Position numbers and translations under genes: made by a program | The notes under the pieces: generated by a model | Database searches by the model: none | The model's input: only the letters and a program-made list of their open reading frames with translations | What the model was told of the DNA's origin: nothing | NCBI RefSeq assembly: GCF_000338295.1 | Contig: NZ_ANMO01000133.1 | Span: 1-63,505 of the forward strand | Direction: 5' to 3' | Length of the DNA: 63,505 bases | Origin: Rhodopirellula europaea 6C | GTDB taxonomy: Bacteria > Planctomycetota > Planctomycetia > Pirellulales > Pirellulaceae | Shown here: positions 58,357 to 63,505 of the stretch, piece after piece | Layout: each line of letters opens with the position of its first letter | Position numbering within the stretch: the first letter of the stretch is position 1

Positions 58357-59712
58357 TTAGATACGCATTGTCATGCCCAGAACTCGTCGTACTTCGGACG
58401 GGCTGGTCAATCCTTGTCGAACCATGTCGGTGGCTCGTTCCCAGAGAGATGTCATTCCTCGTTCAACCGCCCAGCGATAGATTTGTCGACTGTCTCGCGT
58501 GCTGAGAAGTTGGTCCACCGATTCGGAGTCTCTTAGGGAAAGGAATTCACTGGCGAGCAATCGTCCTTGGTAACCGGTTTGATGGCACAAGTCGCAGCCG
58601 ACTGCCACGCGGCAATTGCCAATGGGTAGCCCGCAGAATTGACTCGGATCATCGGAGGGCTTGGAGCATTCACACAGAGCTCGCAATAGCCTTTGGCTGA
58701 CGATCCCGAGCAGGCCACTTCTCAGCAGGTAGGGTTCGATTCCCATGTCGAGCAAACGGCTGATCGCGGTTGCCGCGCTGTCCGCGTGAAAGGTGGTCAA
58801 CATGAGTTGTCCTGTCAGGCAGGCTTGGATCGCAATCTCAGCAGTCAGACGGTCTCGGATTTCGCCAATGACAATGACCTCGGGGTCCTGTCTCAACAGC
58901 GACCTCAGTCCCGTGTGCAGATCAAAACCCGCCGCCGCATTGACCTGGGATTGCGCGACTCCGGGGATCGGGACTTCGATCGGGTCTTCAATCGACAGCA
59001 GACTACGGCAACCACCGGAGGCTTGGACGAGTTGACGCAAACTGGCGTAGAGCGTGGTGGATTTTCCGCTTCCTGCCGGGCCGGTAACCAGGATTGCTCC
59101 ACTTGTTTCAGCCAACGTGTCGTTGATGTGTCCCAGAACTTGTTCGGTATGTCCCAAGTCAGCAAGCTTTTGAAGACGCGAGCCTTGCCCAAAAAAACGC
59201 AACACCGCGCGCTCGCCGTGCAGCGTTGGAAACGTGCTCACGCGAACCTCAGCCGCTTCACCGGGAACGGCAATGCGTCCTTCTTGCGGAACATCATTTT
59301 GGTAGGTCAGTAGATTCGAAAGCACTTTGAGCCGAGTGACGATCGATACCTTGCTGCCATCAACGACAGTCGCCAAGGGGTGAAGCAGGCCGTTGTCGCG
59401 GAACCGAACATCGATTCCATTGGCGACGGCCTGCAGGTGCATGTCGCTTGTGCCTGCTTGATCGGCAAATCTGAGTAGCTCTTCCACCACTTCTGTGGCA
59501 TAAGAAGCCGTTTCGGGACGAAAGTTGTTCAAGCGTTGAGCGGAGGCCGCCACCTGTTCATCCAAGGAATGATCTTGAGGCAGCTTTCCATTCTTGTTTG
59601 GGGAAAGGATGTTCTGGAGCGATTGGATCACGTGAGCTGGCTTGCGTGAGGAGAGTTCGGATTCGATTGAAATGCGGGCGTTGTTAAAATCCGGATGGAC
59701 CTTGAATGACAT
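58357..59712 (-). CDS. gspE: Type II secretion/pilus ATPase (GspE/PilB-like)
   Basis: 451 residues. Walker A is GPAGSGKSTTLYASL, the Asp box is GEIRDRLTAEIAIQ, the His box is LMLTTFHADSAATAISRLLDMGI, and a Cys-rich Zn site (CECSK...C...CDLCHQTGYQGR) lies near 355-400. The N1 domain of longer GspE proteins is reduced. It hydrolyses ATP to drive pseudopilus or pilus assembly on the inner membrane. It overlaps the gspF start region by 29 bp. No secretin gene is nearby. Confidence 0.92.
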   Translation of the reverse strand: MSFKVHPDFNNARISIESELSSRKPAHVIQSLQNILSPNKNGKLPQDHSLDEQVAASAQRLNNFRPETASYATEVVEELLRFADQAGTSDMHLQAVANGIDVRFRDNGLLHPLATVVDGSKVSIVTRLKVLSNLLTYQNDVPQEGRIAVPGEAAEVRVSTFPTLHGERAVLRFFGQGSRLQKLADLGHTEQVLGHINDTLAETSGAILVTGPAGSGKSTTLYASLRQLVQASGGCRSLLSIEDPIEVPIPGVAQSQVNAAAGFDLHTGLRSLLRQDPEVIVIGEIRDRLTAEIAIQACLTGQLMLTTFHADSAATAISRLLDMGIEPYLLRSGLLGIVSQRLLRALCECSKPSDDPSQFCGLPIGNCRVAVGCDLCHQTGYQGRLLASEFLSLRDSESVDQLLSTRDSRQIYRWAVERGMTSLWERATDMVRQGLTSPSEVRRVLGMTMRI

Positions 59713-60739
59713 CTGTTGCCCGCTCTCCCATCCCGTCGACGTAGAGAGAAAATACTCGGAAGATGATCAGGACAAGAACGATCGCAATCGCTACCCAAAT
59801 CGCGGCGGAGGCCGCATAGGTCAACTTGGCCATTGAACTCTTGACCTGCGACTTGAGATGGCGGAAGTGTTTGTCCAGAGTTTCGGCAAGCCTTCCGCTG
59901 GCTTCTCCAAGTTCCACGACTTCGATCGTTTCTTCTTGAAACAGATGGCTATCCGCGAGCGTGGAATGGAGGTCGTGCCCTTGTAAAATGGCTTGTTTGG
60001 ATTGACTCGCTTTTGATTGGAATTGCTTCGTTCCAGCACAACGGAAGGCAAGGTCCACGGCTGAGGCAGCGTCCACTCCCGATTCGATCGTCAGTGCCAA
60101 CGTTTGGACGAAGCGGGCCTCTGCGAAAACTCGGAGGTTGCGTCCGATCCATGGGAGATGAGCCGCCCAGTTGGAGAGGAAAGAAAAGTATCCGTTCTTG
60201 ATCAGGACAGTGATCGCCGCGACAACAACTAAGGTGGTGAGGACGATGCTGATATAGATCAGCACCCCACGTTCACCAGTGAGACCAATCCCAAGAAGAT
60301 CCGTCCGGCTGGTTTCCGCATCCGGCAGCAAGACGGCGGGCAGGTAAATCAAAAGCCCCACGACCACGACTGCCAGAATCAACTGAACCAGCGGCCAGAG
60401 AATGGAGTTGAAGAAGATCCCGCGAAAGTCGGCGAGTTGCTGATAGTACTCCGCCAATCTTTCCAGCACTCTGTCCAGTTTTCCGGATCGTTCACCGCCT
60501 TCCAACATCTCAGCAAAATGCGGGGGGAAGTAGTTACCCTGAGATTTAACCGCATCGGACAAAGCCGAACCTTCGCGAACTTGATCGGCGACAGATTGCA
60601 TTCGGCGTCCATACAGTGTGCTCGCATGTTTGGCTTCGCGCTCGAAGACTCGATGAGGATCGAGACCGACTTCGAAGGCCACACCGACGCGCTCGCACAA
60701 GGTGCTAAGCGATTGGTTTTCGATGCGATTGCTTAACAC
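59684..60739 (-). CDS. gspF: Type II secretion inner-membrane protein (GspF-like)
   Basis: 351 residues. Two GspF domains: GYFPPHF-type GNYFPPHFAEMLEGGERSGKLDRVLERLAEYY and the second with ETIEVVELGEASGRLAETLDKHFRHL. Four hydrophobic segments include LWPLVQLILAVVVVGLLIYLP and AIWVAIAIVLVLIIFRVF. It is the polytopic platform that works with GspE. It starts at GTG 60739. Overlap with gspE is 29 bp. Confidence 0.92.
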   Translation of the reverse strand: MLSNRIENQSLSTLCERVGVAFEVGLDPHRVFEREAKHASTLYGRRMQSVADQVREGSALSDAVKSQGNYFPPHFAEMLEGGERSGKLDRVLERLAEYYQQLADFRGIFFNSILWPLVQLILAVVVVGLLIYLPAVLLPDAETSRTDLLGIGLTGERGVLIYISIVLTTLVVVAAITVLIKNGYFSFLSNWAAHLPWIGRNLRVFAEARFVQTLALTIESGVDAASAVDLAFRCAGTKQFQSKASQSKQAILQGHDLHSTLADSHLFQEETIEVVELGEASGRLAETLDKHFRHLKSQVKSSMAKLTYAASAAIWVAIAIVLVLIIFRVFSLYVDGMGERATDVIQGPSGF

Positions 60740-60901
60740 TCGGGGCGTCCTGAATTTGTTCGGCGGGAAGGTTGAATTTCCGCCTCAGGATAGCGGTTGC
60801 ATCTTTTCTTCCCGTCAATCCGGTGTGAGTGTGCGGTGAAGAATGAATGAAGCTAATGCGGGCTTCCATGATTTTCTTCGCATGCCGGTGATGCTTTGAC
60901 G

Positions 60902-62470
60902 CTACTGCTGCAATTTGATCGTTCCACTGCGAATCTTCATTGCACGCGAACGGATGGCAGACCATTCAGAGGAGTCTTTTCGTTCGATGTTCTTCAGTTG
61001 CAGCGTCATGCGATTGTTGTTTTGAAACTGCTGTTTGTGACGATCGAGAAAGTCCCAATACAGAGTCGTGAATGGGCAGGCGTCGTCCCCGGTTGATTTC
61101 GCGGGATCGTAGCGGCAATTCTTGCAGTGGTTGCTCATGCGGTTGATGTATTTGCCAGTGGCGCAGTAGGGCTTGGTCGCCATCAAGCCTCCGTCACCGT
61201 ACTGGCTCATGCCAAGTGCATTGGGAAGGCTGACCCAATCGATCGCATCGGCATACATCGCCATGTGCCAGTGATGGAATCGCAACGGGTGCGTGCCAAA
61301 AAGCTGAGCAAACAATCCAAGCACCATCAGTCGCTGGATATGGTGCGCGTAGGCTGTGTCAACCAGCAAACGCATCGCGTCGGAGACGCAGGCCATGTCG
61401 GTGTTGCCGTCCCAGAAGAACGGCGGAACATCTTGTTCCGAGTCGCAATGAAGAGCGTTGCGTTCTTCGTACTCTGGCATCCGATTCCAATAGACCCCGC
61501 GAACGTACTCTCGCCACCCAAGAATTTGTCGGACAAAACCCTCCACGCAGTTCAGCGGTGCGATACCGTCTTCATAAGCCTTTACCGCTGCATCGACGAC
61601 CTCTTTCGGTGACAGCAGGTGCAAGTTGATTGAATGCGACAGTCGCGAATGATAGAGAAAGGTCTCGCCCTCCCACATCGCGTCTTGGTAGGTGCCGAAC
61701 AAAGCCAATCGATGTTCAATGAAATCATCGAGCGATTCCAACGCCTGGTCGCGGCAAACGGGCAGATCGAACCGGTCGACTTTGCCGGGATGGTCTTCGA
61801 AGCGATCTCGCACCATCGCGATCACTTCGCGTGTGATCGCGTCAGGTTCGAAAGAGGGCGTCGGCGGAACTTCTTTCGGGCCGCCTTTGCCGAATGTCTT
61901 GCGATTGTCTTGGTCGAAGTTCCATTGACCGCCTTCCGGGGCACCTTCTTCGTCGAGCAGGATGCTGTGTTCCTTTCGCATCGTTCGATAGAACTGTTCC
62001 ATCACCATCGATTTGCGACCCGATGCCCATTCGTCAAATTGGTCGGGCGAGCAGTAGAAATGATTGTCGGCGAGAAACTCAAGTGGCACGTCTTCCTGTT
62101 CGGCGGTGGATTTGAGTTGTTCGCGAACTCGGTAGTCACCCGGAGCAACGACCAAGATTTTTTCGACCGAGTGTGCCGAGAGCGTTTTCCGCAGAACGCT
62201 GGCAAATGAACTTTCGCGAGCCTTTCGCCGATCACCGGTCAGTTTGTGGTAGAGCACATCGAATCCTCGCTGGATCAAATCCTCGCGAAAGTGCCGCATC
62301 GGACTAAAAAAGCCGACCAGGCGAGTTTGATGGCACCAAACATGGGTGGCTTCTTCGTCGTTTTCCGCCATCCAAACGCGATCGATTTTGGGATCAAAAT
62401 CGGTGAAGGCCTCGGAATCGTGGTTGAGTTGATCACCCAAGACGAGCACGAGATGGCGAATTTTTGTCAT
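60902..62470 (-). CDS. Cryptochrome/photolyase with iron-sulphur cluster (FeS-BCP type)
   Basis: 522 residues. The N-terminal Rossmann domain is TKIRHLVLVLGDQLNHDSEAF, and the FAD domain holds FEPDAITREV, YHSRLSHSINLHLLSP, GWREYVRGVYWNRMP and LSLPNALGMSQYGDGGLMATKPYCATGKYINRMSNHC. Four Cys (one in PYCATG, two in HCKNC, one in ACPFTT) match the [4Fe-4S] site of FeS-BCP/PhrB-type proteins. These act as (6-4) photolyases or light sensors. ATG 62470 starts with the conserved domain; the frame continues upstream but without family sequence. Confidence 0.92.
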   Translation of the reverse strand: MTKIRHLVLVLGDQLNHDSEAFTDFDPKIDRVWMAENDEEATHVWCHQTRLVGFFSPMRHFREDLIQRGFDVLYHKLTGDRRKARESSFASVLRKTLSAHSVEKILVVAPGDYRVREQLKSTAEQEDVPLEFLADNHFYCSPDQFDEWASGRKSMVMEQFYRTMRKEHSILLDEEGAPEGGQWNFDQDNRKTFGKGGPKEVPPTPSFEPDAITREVIAMVRDRFEDHPGKVDRFDLPVCRDQALESLDDFIEHRLALFGTYQDAMWEGETFLYHSRLSHSINLHLLSPKEVVDAAVKAYEDGIAPLNCVEGFVRQILGWREYVRGVYWNRMPEYEERNALHCDSEQDVPPFFWDGNTDMACVSDAMRLLVDTAYAHHIQRLMVLGLFAQLFGTHPLRFHHWHMAMYADAIDWVSLPNALGMSQYGDGGLMATKPYCATGKYINRMSNHCKNCRYDPAKSTGDDACPFTTLYWDFLDRHKQQFQNNNRMTLQLKNIERKDSSEWSAIRSRAMKIRSGTIKLQQ

Positions 62471-62604
62471 GACGGGTCCAGCAAACGGCGGTCTCGAATT
62501 ATCCTCACGCGTATTCACGGTAGCGCTGACGCAACCCTGCCCTGCTCTGCCCTGCCCCAAACTCGCAATTTTCGTCCTCGAAGACGCTTGGAAACGAACC
62601 ACGC

Positions 62605-63333
62605 ATGGAAATTTGGCCCGCCATCGATTTGCGTCACGGAAAACCGGTTCGCCTTCGCCAAGGAGACTACGACCAGCAAACCACGTTCGGTGATGATCCG
62701 GTCGAGTTCGCAAAACGCTGGCAGGAATCCGGCGCCAAACGATTGCACTTGGTCGATCTGGACGCCGCGCGAGGCGACAGTCCGGATGCCAACCGAGACG
62801 CGGTGCGGCGGATCATCGAGGCGACCGGGTTGCCCTGCCAAATGGGCGGCGGCGTGCGAGACGAAGCCACGATCGAATCGTTGTTGAACATCGGCGTCAC
62901 GCGATTGGTCGTTGGTTCGCGGGCACTGAAAGATCCGGATTGGTTCGTCGAAATGTGCGACAAGTATCCCGGCAAGTTGGTCGCGGGCATCGACGCTCGT
63001 GATGGCAAGGTCGCGACGCAAGGCTGGCTCGAAACCAGCGACGTCTCGGCGTTTGAGTTTGCAACGGAGTTGCGATCACGAACTGAAAACATCGCTGCGA
63101 TTGTTTACACCGACATCGCGAAAGACGGCATGATGCAAGGTCCCAACTTTGAAGGGTTGGCTGAGATGGCTGCGGCGAGCGACATCCCGTTGGTCGCCAG
63201 CGGCGGTGTGACGACCTACGACGACATCAAGCAACTGGTCGAGATGAAGATGCCCGCCGCGATCGTTGGTCGGTCACTCTATGATGGAGTGATGGAGCTG
63301 GGTGAGGTCGTGCGATTGGCTGGCGACGTTTGA
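62605..63333 (+). CDS. hisA: Phosphoribosylformimino-5-aminoimidazole carboxamide ribotide isomerase (HisA)
   Basis: 242 residues of a (beta/alpha)8 barrel. PAIDLRHGKPVRLRQGDY has the catalytic Asp (residue 8), the second catalytic Asp is in AGIDARDGKVA, and the phosphate sites are GGGVRD, VVGSRAL, TDIAKDGMMQGPN and ASGGV. It isomerises ProFAR to PRFAR in histidine synthesis. Divergent from the photolyase gene with a 134-bp gap holding CTGCCC repeats. No other his gene is in view. Confidence 0.95.
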   Translation: MEIWPAIDLRHGKPVRLRQGDYDQQTTFGDDPVEFAKRWQESGAKRLHLVDLDAARGDSPDANRDAVRRIIEATGLPCQMGGGVRDEATIESLLNIGVTRLVVGSRALKDPDWFVEMCDKYPGKLVAGIDARDGKVATQGWLETSDVSAFEFATELRSRTENIAAIVYTDIAKDGMMQGPNFEGLAEMAAASDIPLVASGGVTTYDDIKQLVEMKMPAAIVGRSLYDGVMELGEVVRLAGDV

Positions 63334-63381
63334 TCGGCGTGATACGGCGGTCAGTGTTGTTTGGCGAGGGTCACGCTTACG

Positions 63382-63505
63382 CCCTCACCCGGATGCATTG
63401 CTGAACGCTCGCATCCGATCTCTCCCAACTTCGGAGGTCGTGCGGTTTTGAAGTGCCGCTTTTCGGCTGATTTACACACGGCGTACCTCTCCTGAAACGA
63501 AGTTT
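63382..63505. repeat. Single structured repeat unit at the window edge
   Basis: CCCTCACCC (63382-63390) is followed by a hairpin GGATGC/GCATCC (63391-63396 and 63411-63416) with CTGAACGC in its loop, then CGATCTCTCCC. It shares flanks and loop with the units at 22837-23026, while the stem letters differ but still pair. Its 3' hairpin partner (CCTCTCC at about 63486) is partly divergent; the unit may run beyond the window. Confidence 0.75.

Noticed and set aside
62535-62560. CTGCCC-rich stretch as a short tandem or CRISPR-like repeat
   Set aside because: It is only about 23 bp of imperfect CCCTG/CTGCC units without spacers; no CRISPR array was seen anywhere in the window.

Overview
The window looks like a chromosomal segment of a Planctomycetota bacterium of the Pirellulaceae, most likely Rhodopirellula or a close relative. 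This is inferred from the gene families, not from a database search. The indicators are several DUF1559 prepilin-like proteins (G|FTLVE N-termini and H-x9-DG C-termini), a DUF1573 protein, a PEP-CTERM protein, a PQQ-propeller lipoprotein, a large MoxR/DUF58/BatA-type operon, frequent TTG/GTG starts, and several families of hairpin-rich intergenic repeats. No phage, transposase, CRISPR array or rRNA was seen. One tRNA, tRNA-Glu(UUC), is present.

Layout. 1-3 kb: 3' part of a CPBP-type membrane protease, an amidohydrolase, 3-methyladenine DNA glycosylase and a Nudix hydrolase. 3-6 kb: two near-identical DUF1559 prepilin genes on the minus strand flanking a 58-residue lipoprotein, each with its own hairpin terminator. 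6-9.4 kb: a DEAD-box RNA helicase with a long structured leader. 9.4-25.9 kb: a nine-gene minus-strand operon, almost every junction a 4-bp or longer overlap: TPR/gluzincin protein, DUF4159, MoxR ATPase, DUF58, BatA-like VWA protein, a 1343-residue coiled-coil membrane protein, a second VWA membrane protein, a C13/caspase-like protein without an obvious catalytic Cys, and a hydroxypyruvate-isomerase-like protein. 26-30.8 kb: AIM24, exonuclease III, an unknown protein, and a second, separate AAA+/VWA pair. 30.8-38.7 kb: an Rrf2 regulator divergent from a haem-c protein with a palindrome between them, tRNA-Glu, csrA, small unknown genes, a thioredoxin-fold lipoprotein lacking CxxC, rarA and a DUF1499 gene. 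38.9-43.1 kb: a branched-chain aminotransferase, fabZ-fabI and a flippase. 43.3-47.6 kb: a GntR(YtrA-type)/ABC ATPase/ABC permease operon behind a perfect palindrome. 47.7-60.7 kb: an envelope/secretion region with prepilins, DUF1573, lipoproteins, PEP-CTERM, PQQ propeller, GspE and GspF. 60.9-63.5 kb: an FeS-type cryptochrome/photolyase, hisA, and a repeat unit at the window edge.

The most interesting system is the nine-gene operon (9371-25863). A MoxR AAA+ ATPase, three VWA-type proteins, a giant coiled-coil membrane protein, a C13-like pseudo-protease candidate and a TPR metalloprotease-like protein are translationally coupled, which suggests one envelope complex that a MoxR chaperone assembles or triggers. 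Also notable is a family of structured repeats: three units share their flanks while their stem sequences differ in a compensatory way. One inverted pair of these units lies in frame inside the DUF4159 coding sequence.
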